DNA from: Candidatus Eremiobacteraceae bacterium
GTDB lineage: Bacteria > Vulcanimicrobiota > Vulcanimicrobiia > Eremiobacterales > Eremiobacteraceae
Assembly: GCA_035295225.1 (NCBI GenBank)
Contig: DATGJI010000058.1
Location: 1 to 64,000, forward strand
Direction: 5' to 3'
Length of the DNA: 64,000 nucleotides
Part shown: positions 1 to 8,280 of the stretch, in pieces
Layout of the letters: every line of letters begins with the position of its first letter
Position numbering within the stretch: position 1 is the stretch's first letter
Made by a program: the position numbers and the translations under genes
The notes under the pieces: model-generated
Seen by the model: only the letters and a program-made list of their open reading frames with translations
Told to the model about the DNA's origin: nothing
Databases searched by the model: none

Positions 1-1239
1 GTATGCCGGAGTGGGCTTCATGTTCGCGAACCGCGCGAGCCATCGAAGCGCGGATCGCGGGTCGCGCGCGTTCGCATAGACGTGCGCGAGCGCGCTCATC
101 GCATCCGGGTCTGTCGGAGCGATGGTGAGCGCGTGCTGAAATTCGCGTTCGGCGCGCTGATCCTGACGCAACTGTTCATCCGCTAAGCCCGCGCCATAGT
201 AGGCGTTTTCGGAGTTCGGATCGATCGTCATAGCGAGATGCCACTGGTCTGCGGCTTCGGTATAGCGGCGGCTGAAGTAGAACTGAGTGCCGAGCGCCTC
301 GTTGATGACGGGGGAGAGCGGATCGAGGCTCCGTGCCTGCACCATCTGTGCGATCGCGTCTTGCAGCTTTCCGTGATTGAAGAGATACCATGAATACCAC
401 TCGCGCGCAGTCGCGTAGCGAGCATCGAGCGCGATCGATCGCTGGAATTCTGCGCCGACTTCATTGCGATATGCCCGACCGAGGAACTCGTCGACGAACG
501 CGAGCGACGCATGCGCTTCCGCGGAGTTCGGGTCGAATCGTATGGCGCGCAGCGCCGCCGACCGTGAGAGATTCAAATTCTGCATGTGCTGCGCGCTGTA
601 CGGCCCGTAATAGGCAAGTGCCGAATAACTGTCGGCCACTCCGGACTCTGCGGCCGCGTACGTGGGAGCGATCGCGAGCGCCGCATTGAAATAGTGCAAA
701 CCGAGCTTGATGTTCGGGATGGTGCGCTCGTTCCAGTAGTGGCGGCCGAGGATATAGTCGCGCAGCGCTTGGGGATTAGGTGCTGCGATCGCATGGGCCG
801 GCGGGAACAGACGGTTTCCGAACACGGCGAAGAGCAGCGCCGCGATGACGAGCGGCAGCGCAACGGCGAAAATCCGTGTTCGCGCCTTATTGGAATGAGC
901 GGAGGCATGGGTCGCGCCGTTCGACGACGGGCTTGACTGCACGGGCGGTGTGAACCGGTACCCGCGGCTGGGCACAGTCTCGATAAGCCGCCCGTCCGCG
1001 TCCCCAAGCGATTTGCGCAGCACGTAGATCGTTTGCGTGAGATTGGCCGGCTCGACAAAGCCGCTCGGCCAGACGGATGCCAGTATCTCGTCTTTAGAGA
1101 CAAGCGAGCCGGCGCGCTCGACAAGCAGAAGGAGGGTCGCGTACCCCTTTGCCGTGAGGTGGATCTCGCGTCCGTCGCACGATAGCGATTCGCTTCTCGA
1201 ATCGAGACGGAACGGACCGAACTCAAACACCTGACTCAA
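1..1239 (-). CDS. CadC-type winged-helix DNA-binding regulator with TPR domain (3' end outside window)
   Basis: At least 413 codons read leftward off the window start. The N-terminus (about residues 4-95) is an OmpR/CadC-type winged helix: FGPFRLD, HLTAKGYATLLLLVE, SVWPSGFVEPANLTQTIY, and the typical end LIETVPSRGYRFTPP. A Ser/Asn-rich linker and one membrane segment follow (IFAVALPLVIAALLFAVFG, about residues 117-137). The rest is TPR-like helical repeats (AEAHASLAFVDEFLGRAY, AITIDPNSENAYYGAG-like spacing). No ATG precedes the domain. A TTG at 1239 with GGGGAA upstream, or a GTG at 1230, must be used; an in-frame stop lies further upstream. Such proteins are membrane-tethered transcription factors without a phosphoreceiver. 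The target is unknown. Confidence 0.85.
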   Translation of the reverse strand, partial: MSQVFEFGPFRLDSRSESLSCDGREIHLTAKGYATLLLLVERAGSLVSKDEILASVWPSGFVEPANLTQTIYVLRKSLGDADGRLIETVPSRGYRFTPPVQSSPSSNGATHASAHSNKARTRIFAVALPLVIAALLFAVFGNRLFPPAHAIAAPNPQALRDYILGRHYWNERTIPNIKLGLHYFNAALAIAPTYAAAESGVADSYSALAYYGPYSAQHMQNLNLSRSAALRAIRFDPNSAEAHASLAFVDEFLGRAYRNEVGAEFQRSIALDARYATAREWYSWYLFNHGKLQDAIAQMVQARSLDPLSPVINEALGTQFYFSRRYTEAADQWHLAMTIDPNSENAYYGAGLADEQLRQDQRAEREFQHALTIAPTDPDAMSALAHVYANARDPRSALRWLARFANMKPTPAY

Positions 1240-1414
1240 GGCTAATTCCCCGGGCTGCTGGATGTCCGGTATGGTTTGACGCGAGCGGTTCCCGCCCTGC
1301 GGACCCCTTCATCGCATCGCCCCGGCGGAATCGCCATATTTGATAGGGATTTGATGATCATGTGATACCCCTTTGAAGCACAAAAAGCCACGGATATGCT
1401 AACCATTAGGCACG

Positions 1415-1849
1415 ATGATCCAACTTGACCGGCCGGTTATCGCGGTCCGCAAACTACTGCGCCAGCTGCGCAGGCCGCATCTGCTCTCAAGAGACCCGCT
1501 TGCTCTTCGGCTTCGGGAAACTTTGAACGTGGGTACCTGCCGCGAAGCGATAGAGTTTCTCGTCGATCGGACCTTCGCTCGCGACGCCGCGGGCGAACGG
1601 CTGCGTGAGATACTCGTGCGCTGCGACCTCCAGGGTCAGAAGGCGACCGCCGCGGCGGGCGGCATGCACCTCTCGCTAAGACAATTTTTCCGCTGTCGCG
1701 CGGACGCCATGGAAGCGCTCGCCATCGCGATCGATCAACTCGACTCGCACACGACGGAGAGCATGCAGCGCGAAACAGCGCTCTGCTGCGCGCTGTGCCA
1801 CCAGCCGATCGCCGCCCAACGGCCGCTGCGCCTCGAAGAAACGAGCTAA
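1415..1849 (+). CDS. Small hypothetical protein with HTH-like helical core
   Basis: 144 residues, ATG start. I do not recognise the family with certainty. The segment LREILVRCDLQGQKATAAA followed by HLSLRQFFRCRADAMEALA reads like a helix-turn-helix unit (a short helix, a turn, then a recognition-like helix RQFFRCRADAM), of a kind seen ahead of activator or TPR domains in related genomes. The C-terminus has a Cys cluster CCALCHQ (CxxC) that could bind metal. It sits 39 bp upstream of the nitrilase on the same strand and may be its regulator or co-transcribed partner. Codon use and GC match the neighbours. Confidence 0.6.
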   Translation: MIQLDRPVIAVRKLLRQLRRPHLLSRDPLALRLRETLNVGTCREAIEFLVDRTFARDAAGERLREILVRCDLQGQKATAAAGGMHLSLRQFFRCRADAMEALAIAIDQLDSHTTESMQRETALCCALCHQPIAAQRPLRLEETS

Positions 1850-1888
1850 GGCGGGGGACGGCGCACGTGCGGCGGAAATCGCCGCATC

Positions 1889-2872
1889 ATGAAGAGCACA
1901 TCGCACCGCGTCGCAGTCGTCCAATATCCGTCGGTCTACTACGACCGTGAAGCGACGCTACGTCAAGCCGTCGCCGCCGTCGACGAGGCGGTGGCCGGCG
2001 GCGCACAGCTCATCGTGTTTCCCGAGACGTATATTCCCGGCTATCCAGATTGGGTCTGGCGCGTGGCGCCGGATCGATACGATATCAATGGGCCGGTCTA
2101 CACGAAGCTCTTGGAGAACGCCGTCGATCTGACGCGCGGCGACCTTCAGCCGCTGCAGGAGGCGGCGCGCCGTCACGGCGTGACGATCGTATGCGGCATC
2201 GACGAGCTCAACAGCGAGTTCAGCCGGACGACGATGTACAACACGCTCATAACGATCGGCGCGGACGGCGCGATCCTCAATCGCCATCGCAAGCTGATGC
2301 CGACGAATCCGGAGCGCATGGTCTGGGGGATCGGCGACGGCAGCGGACTTCGCGTCATCGACACGCCATCGGGCCGCGTGGGCGGTCTGATCTGCTGGGA
2401 GAACTACATGCCGCTCGCGCGATACGCGCTCTACGCGCAGGGCATCGAGATCTATATCGCCTCCACATGGGATGAGGGACCGACGTGGGCGGCGTCGATG
2501 CAGCACATCGCGTCGGAAGGACGCTGCTGGGTCATCGGCTCGGGAAGCTGCATCCACACAAGCGACATCCCGGCGACGTTTCCGTTTCGTTCGGAGATCT
2601 ATCGCGAAGAGATGTGGATCAATCCCGGAGATTCGGTGATCGTAGCGCCCGGCGGAAAGATCGTCGCAGGGCCCCTGCACGAAGAGAAGGGCATTCTTTT
2701 TGCGGACTGCGATCCCGCGGCGTCAGCGTCCGCACGTCGGACGCTCGACGTCGCCGGGCACTACGGACGGCCGGACGTGTTTGAGCTGCGCATCAATCGC
2801 AAGGCGCATCGCTCGGCCGAATTTCACGATGATGGGCAGCCGACGACAGCTGAGCGCACCGACAGCGCCTAG
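1889..2872 (+). CDS. Nitrilase (carbon-nitrogen hydrolase family)
   Basis: 327 residues covering the whole CN-hydrolase domain. The catalytic triad is visible as E46 (IVFPETYIPGYPDW), K135 (RHRKLMPT) and C169 (GGLICWENYMPL). The WEN after the Cys and the PGYPDW segment match true nitrilases, which turn R-CN into the carboxylate and ammonia, better than aliphatic amidases. It is soluble, with no signal peptide. It follows the HTH-like small gene by 39 bp. The substrate cannot be read from sequence; arylaceto- or aliphatic nitriles are possible. The last 20 residues are polar and probably disordered. Confidence 0.93.
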   Translation: MKSTSHRVAVVQYPSVYYDREATLRQAVAAVDEAVAGGAQLIVFPETYIPGYPDWVWRVAPDRYDINGPVYTKLLENAVDLTRGDLQPLQEAARRHGVTIVCGIDELNSEFSRTTMYNTLITIGADGAILNRHRKLMPTNPERMVWGIGDGSGLRVIDTPSGRVGGLICWENYMPLARYALYAQGIEIYIASTWDEGPTWAASMQHIASEGRCWVIGSGSCIHTSDIPATFPFRSEIYREEMWINPGDSVIVAPGGKIVAGPLHEEKGILFADCDPAASASARRTLDVAGHYGRPDVFELRINRKAHRSAEFHDDGQPTTAERTDSA

Positions 2873-2879
2873 CGCGTCA

Positions 2880-3179
2880 TTAGTCGTACGCGTCGAAGTG
2901 ACGAACGGTAGGCTCTAGCTCCGTGAGAAAGTCGCGATCGAAATCGTAGTATTTGGCGCGCTCCGGGTCGTCGCCCGCGAACGTGCGAATCGCATCCACC
3001 GAATCCCACAGCGTGAACGTTGTGACGTGCACGAGATCGCCATCGCGGCGTTGCAGCACGAGAGCTGTCTTGTTGCCAGGGCTTCGCAGATAGTCCGGGA
3101 GCGCGACGGTTCGCATGAGTTCGAGATAGCGTTCGGCTTTTTCAACGGGCACGGTGCCGTGCCAAATCCTCGCGATCAT
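2880..3179 (-). CDS. Antibiotic-biosynthesis-monooxygenase-like (ABM, dimeric ferredoxin-fold) protein
   Basis: 99 residues. The start MIARIWHGTVP and the pattern of a short beta-strand, a helix (AERYLELMRT), then TTFTLWDSVDAIRTFAG fit the dimeric alpha/beta-barrel ABM or EthD-like fold. These small cytosolic proteins act as quinol or polyketide oxidases, or simply bind small ligands. It converges on the nitrilase gene with only 7 bp between the ends and is divergent from the carbonic anhydrase. The specific reaction is unknown. Confidence 0.8.
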   Translation of the reverse strand: MIARIWHGTVPVEKAERYLELMRTVALPDYLRSPGNKTALVLQRRDGDLVHVTTFTLWDSVDAIRTFAGDDPERAKYYDFDRDFLTELEPTVRHFDAYD

Positions 3180-3296
3180 CGCTTCTCAAAGGAGAAAGAG
3201 ACGGAATCGACTGACCTGTAGGCATATGAGGAGCGCCTCGAGATCACGGTAATTTCGATGCCACCCTGCGTCGTCGCGTTCCTTTAGGAGAATGCT

Positions 3297-3995
3297 ATGG
3301 GTTTGAAAAGACGCGATTTCATGCTTTCTGGCGCGGTCTTGAGTGCGGCAAGTCTCGTGCCGGCTTTTCGCGCTGCTGCAATCGCGGCAGCGGGGCCGCC
3401 CGTCACCACGCTCTCGCCTTCCCAGGCGCTCGCACGGCTCGTCGCCGGAAACAAGCGCTTCGCAACCGGCGCTTCGACTGATTTGAATCATCTCACTCGA
3501 ACCGATGCGCTCGCTTCCGGGCAAGCGCCGTGGGCCGTGATCCTCAGCTGCTCCGACTCGCGCGTGCCGCCCGAGATCATCTTCGATCAGGGGCTTGGCG
3601 ACCTCTTCGTCGTCCGCATCGCCGGCAATTACGCCGAGTCGGGCGGTATAGGCTCAATGGAGTACGCGATCGCGCACTTCCATTCACCGGTTCTTCTGGT
3701 GATGGGCCATTCGAGTTGCGGAGCCGTTCACGCCACCGTCGACAATCTGAAGGCGGGAAGCCCGCCTGTGCCCGGCAATATCCAAGACATCGTCACAGCG
3801 ATCAAACCGGCTGCGCAAGCCGTGCTCCGCGAGCCCGGCGATATCTATGCTAACACCATCGCCGAAAACGTACGAGAAAACGTAGCTCGACTGAAGTCGA
3901 TGGGGCCGGTCATCGGACCAGCCGTGAAGGCGGGAACGCTTGAGATTCTCGGCGGGGTCTATACACTGAAAACGGGTGTCGTGGCGCTCGTGTGA
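3297..3995 (+). CDS. Beta-class carbonic anhydrase, exported
   Basis: 232 residues. It interconverts CO2 and bicarbonate. Zinc ligands are C85 and D87 of CSDSR, H138 and C141 of MGHSSCGAV; R89 completes the Asp-Arg dyad. The N-terminus KRRDFMLSGAVLSAASLVPAF looks like a Tat signal (RRDF plus a hydrophobic stretch), so the enzyme is probably folded with zinc and sent to the periplasm or cell surface. GGAGAAT lies just upstream of the ATG. It stands alone, divergent from the ABM-like gene. Confidence 0.94.
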   Translation: MGLKRRDFMLSGAVLSAASLVPAFRAAAIAAAGPPVTTLSPSQALARLVAGNKRFATGASTDLNHLTRTDALASGQAPWAVILSCSDSRVPPEIIFDQGLGDLFVVRIAGNYAESGGIGSMEYAIAHFHSPVLLVMGHSSCGAVHATVDNLKAGSPPVPGNIQDIVTAIKPAAQAVLREPGDIYANTIAENVRENVARLKSMGPVIGPAVKAGTLEILGGVYTLKTGVVALV

Positions 3996-4102
3996 TATTC
4001 GCGAATCGAATATCGCGATCGGGACGCCGACCGACCAAGCGTGAGTATACGATTTGACCACTTCCGCCAGGGGTATAAGAATTCATGGAAGGGAGTGGTT
4101 TT

Positions 4103-4444
4103 GTGAAATACGTTTACGCAGTTCTCTTGGCAGCCGTGTTCGGGCTTGCCCCTGCGCTCGCCGACCCGCCGCCGTACGTCGATACGTCATGCGGAACGTG
4201 GGTGAATGACGTCTGGGTGCCAAACGGCAATTGCCCGGACGGTATGAGACACGATACGGTCAGTGGTACCATCACGATCGTGAAAGGTCACCTCGTGACC
4301 GTGCAGCAGGCCACTCGAACGATAGTCATCGACGACCAGCCTGCCCTCGACGCCAAGCAGACCGGTCAGGTGGCCGTCGGCCGCGTGATCGTCGCCTACG
4401 GTTATTGGAAGGACCAGAACTTTTTCGCGACGGCGATCTACTGA
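4103..4444 (+). CDS. Small secreted hypothetical protein
   Basis: 113 residues from a GTG at 4103. An upstream ATG at 4085 is possible, but GGGAG sits at the right distance before the GTG, and the product then starts directly with a signal peptide (MKYVYAVLLAAVFGLAPALA, cleavage near ALA-DPP). The mature part has two Cys (TSCGTW, GNCPDG) and beta-rich text (SGTITIVKGHLVTVQQ, QVAVGRVIVAYGYW). This resembles small OB/DUF5666-like secreted domains, but I cannot name a family. A strong hairpin terminator follows. Confidence 0.7.
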   Translation: MKYVYAVLLAAVFGLAPALADPPPYVDTSCGTWVNDVWVPNGNCPDGMRHDTVSGTITIVKGHLVTVQQATRTIVIDDQPALDAKQTGQVAVGRVIVAYGYWKDQNFFATAIY

Positions 4445-4464
4445 CGCCCCTAGCGCTTGAAGAC

Positions 4465-4497
4465 GAAGAAGACACCGCCGACGGCGGTGTCTTCTTC
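4465..4497 (+). terminator. Perfect 15-bp stem hairpin terminator
   Basis: Arms GAAGAAGACACCGCC and GGCGGTGTCTTCTTC are exact complements around a 3-nt loop, 20 bp after the stop of the small secreted gene. There is only a weak T-run (CTTCTTCATT) after it. Confidence 0.75.
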
Positions 4498-4544
4498 ATT
4501 GCAGACTGCAGGGTCACCGTCCGGGGGCGGGAATTGGCGCGGTC

Positions 4545-5234
4545 ATGACGTCCAAGGCCGGACCGAAGTTCACCGGATTCTCGCCTGCGGCGATGAAATT
4601 CTTGCGGGAGCTAGCGAAGAACAACGAGCGCGATTGGTTTGTTCCGCGCAAGCATATCTACGAGACGGAACTGCTCGCGCCGCTGCAAGCCTTGGTCTCG
4701 GACGTGACAGACTCGTTACGCCGAGCGAGGATCCCGATCGGCGCAGACCCGACGCGTTCCACCTTCCGCATCTATCGCGACGTCCGCTTTTCGCCGGATA
4801 AGCGGCCATACAAAACGAACTTGGGCGCCTACCTTCCGTCGGATGGAACGCGCGATAAGCCTGGCGGGCTTTACATCCACATACAGCCGAAGCAGTCGTT
4901 CGCAGCGATCGCTTTCTACGAGCTGGACAAACCGGTTTTGCAGCGCTGGCGGTCGGAGATGGCGAGAAATCCCAAACGCTTTCAGACGATGCTGCAAGCA
5001 CTCGAACGCAACGGATTGAAGCTCTCCGTGGAACACGAGGCGTTGAAACGGATGCCGCGCGGTTTCGAATCGTGCGCCGACAGCCCGATCGCACGCTACT
5101 TCCGGCTCGGATCCTTCACGGTCGGCGAGGACCTCACCGACAAGGAGGTCACGAGCAGGCAACTCGTCGCTCGTGTCATCGATCTTGCAAAAAGGGCGAA
5201 ACCGCTATTGGACTACGGGCGGAACCTCAGCTAG
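4545..5234 (+). CDS. DUF2461 family protein (TIGR02453-like)
   Basis: 229 residues, the usual length. Family hallmarks are the start FTGFSPAAMKFLRELAKNNERDW, FRIYRDVRFSPDKRPYKTN, GGLYIHIQP and the C-terminal LLDYGRNLS-type end. It is a widespread, probably cytosolic protein with no proven biochemical role. The ATG at 4545 lies about 100 bp after the preceding stop, downstream of the hairpin, so it probably has its own promoter. Confidence 0.9.
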   Translation: MTSKAGPKFTGFSPAAMKFLRELAKNNERDWFVPRKHIYETELLAPLQALVSDVTDSLRRARIPIGADPTRSTFRIYRDVRFSPDKRPYKTNLGAYLPSDGTRDKPGGLYIHIQPKQSFAAIAFYELDKPVLQRWRSEMARNPKRFQTMLQALERNGLKLSVEHEALKRMPRGFESCADSPIARYFRLGSFTVGEDLTDKEVTSRQLVARVIDLAKRAKPLLDYGRNLS

Positions 5235-5249
5235 GTAGTTCACGACGAA

Positions 5250-5273
5250 GGGGGCCGACGGGCGCCGGCCCCC
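5250..5273. terminator. Hairpin between convergent genes
   Basis: GGGGGCCG and CGGCCCCC form an 8-bp stem around an 8-nt loop, between the stops of the DUF2461 gene and the delta-60 propeller gene. There is no T-run. It may serve both directions. Confidence 0.5.
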
Positions 5274-5288
5274 TGCGATCGATCCAGA

Positions 5289-6518
5289 CTAGGGTCCCAG
5301 GTACCGAGCGAGCACGAGACGATTCGGAGCGTATTGCTTTGCGGTGCTCGTCGCGCCGACGGCGATGATCTTGCCGTCGGGCTGAATCGCTAACGCCGTC
5401 ACTTCCGCATGCATGAGGAACGGCGTCATAAGCGTGCCGCCTTTTCCGAACGTCGTATCGAGACTGCCGTTAGGCACAAACCGCGCGAGGCCAAATTTGC
5501 TCGAATAGTCCGGGGCCTGCGACATCCCACCGATCACGATTCGGCCGACCGAATCGACCACGATCGCATACGGGTTGTCGGCAACGACGTCGTTGGGCGG
5601 ATAATTCCCGCCGTAGTCGATGACCGGTCCGCTGAATGCGGGGTCGGTGGAACCGCTGCGCAAGTAGCGCTGCGGCTGCAGATCCCAGTCGTAACCGTTG
5701 TCTTCATAGTAGTTCGCCCCGACAACGATCTTGCCGTCCGGCTGGAACGTTCCGGTGCCCACGTGGGCGATGGATGCGATCGTTCCGCCGGTGACGCTCG
5801 AATCACGAACACCGTTCGAAAGGAGACGCAACACCGACGTGCCGTCGCCGAGCGCGAGGATCTTGCCGTTGCTTTGCAGCGCGAGGCTGTTGAACGCCGA
5901 ACGGTAGGCGCTTTGGATCGCGACGATGCCTCCGTAACCGAAATTGCCGTCGAATGAACCATTCGAATTGAGGCGCGCGAAGCCGGTATCCACTGTCAGA
6001 CGACAGACGCCGATGCGCGCTAACCCGCCGACGACGATCTTGCCGTTGGGTTGAAGAATGACGACGGCGCCCGACGACACGGCCCCGTTGACGAAGTTGA
6101 TGTTCACGACGCCGTTGGCGCCGAATGTCCGATCGAGTTTGCCGGACGGGTCCAGCCGCGCGACCGCCGCGTTGAGCGGGCTGCCATACGAGTTGAGCAG
6201 AGTGCCGACGACGACGAGCTTGCCGTCGGCTTGAATCGCCTCCGAAACTGCGTTGAAGCCTACGGCCGCAGCGCCGCCCCTCCCAAAGCCCGTATCGAAC
6301 GCACCATTGGATAAAAAGCGGACGACGCCGGCTCCGCCGACCACGTCGATGCGTCCGTCCGCGAGGACGTGCACGTCCGTCGGCACCGCACTGATGTTCG
6401 TCGTGATCTTGCCGTTCTGACCAAACGCCGTATCGAGCGCGCCGGCCTGTTGCGCGCTGGCTACGGCGGCGCATGAAAGAACGAACACAGCGGTTGCCAA
6501 TACGATCGAAGAACGCAT
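5289..6518 (-). CDS. Secreted delta-60-repeat beta-propeller protein
   Basis: 409 residues from the ATG at 6518, chosen because GGGAGGGGG lies 9 nt upstream and the product begins with a clean signal peptide (MRSSIVLATAVFVLSCAAVASA). The mature protein is built of about seven delta-60 repeats of the form RL-x-NG-x-LD-x-x-FG-x-x-G followed by QPDGKIVV-G. Examples are ALDTAFGQNGKI, IQADGKLVVVG, LQPNGKIVVGG and IQPDGKIIAVGA. The fold is a beta-propeller on the outside of the cell. The ligand is unknown. It converges with the DUF2461 gene. Confidence 0.88.
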   Translation of the reverse strand: MRSSIVLATAVFVLSCAAVASAQQAGALDTAFGQNGKITTNISAVPTDVHVLADGRIDVVGGAGVVRFLSNGAFDTGFGRGGAAAVGFNAVSEAIQADGKLVVVGTLLNSYGSPLNAAVARLDPSGKLDRTFGANGVVNINFVNGAVSSGAVVILQPNGKIVVGGLARIGVCRLTVDTGFARLNSNGSFDGNFGYGGIVAIQSAYRSAFNSLALQSNGKILALGDGTSVLRLLSNGVRDSSVTGGTIASIAHVGTGTFQPDGKIVVGANYYEDNGYDWDLQPQRYLRSGSTDPAFSGPVIDYGGNYPPNDVVADNPYAIVVDSVGRIVIGGMSQAPDYSSKFGLARFVPNGSLDTTFGKGGTLMTPFLMHAEVTALAIQPDGKIIAVGATSTAKQYAPNRLVLARYLGP

Positions 6519-6610
6519 AAAGTGAATCCCCCTCCCAAGTTGCCCCGCGCTCATATGATTACGAGGCTTGCTGAAAAGAGAATGAATGCGCGCTCGCGTA
6601 AGGTGGTCGC

Positions 6611-8173
6611 ATGCTTGAACGGGCAGCCGTCTTTCTGTTGGCGGTCATGATCGTCGGACAGGCAGCATCGGCGCAGACTTTCGCGCGCGCACACCATCCG
6701 GTGTCGACGTCCAACTCGACGGCACAGGCGTATTTCGATCAGGGTTTGACCCTCATCTACGCGTTCAATCGTGAGGCATCGCGCCGGGCTTTCCAACAAG
6801 CGGCGGCCGCGGATCCGAAGCTCGCCATGGCATTCTGGGGCGTCGCACTCTCGTACGGCCCCAATATCAACGAGGGGATTACCCCGGCCGGGGAACGCGC
6901 CGCGATGGCAGCGATAGCGCGGGCAGAGTCGCTCGCGTCCGGCGGCAGCGCCACGGGTGAAGAACGGGCGCTCATCGCGGCACTCGCCCAACGCTACTCC
7001 GACAAGCCGCAATCGGATGGCGACGCTCTGGGAAACGCGTACTGCGATGCGATGCGCGCCGTCTATCACAAGTACCCTGACGATAGCGACGCGGCGGCGC
7101 TCTTCGCAGAGAGCGAGATGGACCTTCATCCATGGGCACTCTACACGACCGCAGGCGTTCCGATCGCAGGCACGGCTGAAATCGTCACGACGCTCGAGAC
7201 GGTGCTCGCGCGCGATCCCGAGCATATCGGCGCGAACCATTTTCTTATCCACGCGACCGAGGCATCGACGTCGCCCGAGCGCGCACTGCCTTCCGCGTTC
7301 CGACTGCGCCGCATGGTCTTCGAACCCGCCGCCGCGCACCTTGTCCACATGCCGGCGCACACATTCATGCGGACCGGCGACTATGCCGACGCGATCGCGA
7401 GCAATGTTGCGGCAACGATGCACGATCGAAGCGCGATGCACGAGCGAGAGGGCGGCGGATATTTCGGCCACGACCTTTTCTTCTTATCTTCCGCGGCGGC
7501 CATGCAAGGAGACTACACGGCGGCGCGACGGGCTGCCGCAGAGATGGTCGGCCAAGACGCGATCGAACCGCTGCTCTTCGTCTACGTGCGCTTTGGGCGC
7601 TGGCACGACATCTTGGCGATGCCGGCCCCGAAAGATTCAGCGAATGAGCCGTTGCGGATGCCGGTCTGGCGCTTCGCGCGCGGCATGGCGAGCGTCGAAA
7701 CCGGTGACCTCCAAGGAGCGCGTGGTGACCTTGCGGCGGTCGAGCAATTCTACCGCTTGATGCAGGTCCAAAGCGTCAACGGTTTTCTCAACGGTTCTCA
7801 CGAGATACTGGGTGTGGCGCGGGATCTGCTCGGGGCAAAACTGGCGTGGGCCGCCTCCGATCGAAGCGGTGCGATCGACAAACTTAGCGACGCGGTAAGG
7901 ATTCAGGATTCGTTTCTCTATATCGAGCCGCCGGACTGGTACGGACCTGCGCGCGAAGCGCTTGGAGCGGCGTACTGCGAGACCGGCGATTTTTCGCGCG
8001 CCGAGCGCGTTTTTCGCGACGACCTCGCGCGCAATCCACGCAATCCTCGGTCGCTCTTCGGCCTCTCGATCGCGCTCGAGGGGGAAGGCAGCGCCGACGA
8101 CGCCGCTTACGTGAAGGCGCAATTCACGCGCGGCTGGGTCGGTGAAACACTCTCCATCAACGACCTCTTCTAA
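6611..8173 (+). CDS. Secreted TPR-repeat protein
   Basis: 520 residues with an N-terminal signal peptide (LLAVMIVGQAASAQT). TPR-like helix pairs run through the chain: AQAYFDQGLTLIYAFNREAS, FQQAAAADPKLAMAFWGVAL, HFLIHATEAS, MPAHTFMRTGDYADAIASN, and a C-terminal EALGAAYCETGDFSRAERVF. The HLVHMPAHTFMRTGDY segment is conserved in a family of exported TPR proteins often found with oxidases or metal enzymes. The role is probably protein docking in the periplasm. It is divergent from the propeller gene. Confidence 0.85.
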   Translation: MLERAAVFLLAVMIVGQAASAQTFARAHHPVSTSNSTAQAYFDQGLTLIYAFNREASRRAFQQAAAADPKLAMAFWGVALSYGPNINEGITPAGERAAMAAIARAESLASGGSATGEERALIAALAQRYSDKPQSDGDALGNAYCDAMRAVYHKYPDDSDAAALFAESEMDLHPWALYTTAGVPIAGTAEIVTTLETVLARDPEHIGANHFLIHATEASTSPERALPSAFRLRRMVFEPAAAHLVHMPAHTFMRTGDYADAIASNVAATMHDRSAMHEREGGGYFGHDLFFLSSAAAMQGDYTAARRAAAEMVGQDAIEPLLFVYVRFGRWHDILAMPAPKDSANEPLRMPVWRFARGMASVETGDLQGARGDLAAVEQFYRLMQVQSVNGFLNGSHEILGVARDLLGAKLAWAASDRSGAIDKLSDAVRIQDSFLYIEPPDWYGPAREALGAAYCETGDFSRAERVFRDDLARNPRNPRSLFGLSIALEGEGSADDAAYVKAQFTRGWVGETLSINDLF

Positions 8174-8280
8174 GAGACCAGCTAAGAGATCCGGCAGGCG
8201 TCGAGGCGCGTTCGATTCGAATGTTGGCCTGAGGGATAGCACGTGATGCCGATCGAGATTGTGCTCGCGGAGAAAAAAGC

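Noticed and set aside
573-1226. 217-codon frame inside the winged-helix regulator
   Set aside because: It is in another frame of the clear CadC-type gene and reads as Ser/Arg-rich nonsense.
1958-2680. 240-codon frame antisense to the nitrilase
   Set aside because: Shadow of the nitrilase gene, which has intact catalytic residues in the plus frame.
3186-3524. 112-codon minus frame over the start of the carbonic anhydrase
   Set aside because: Overlaps the carbonic anhydrase signal peptide and its RBS, and has no domain pattern.
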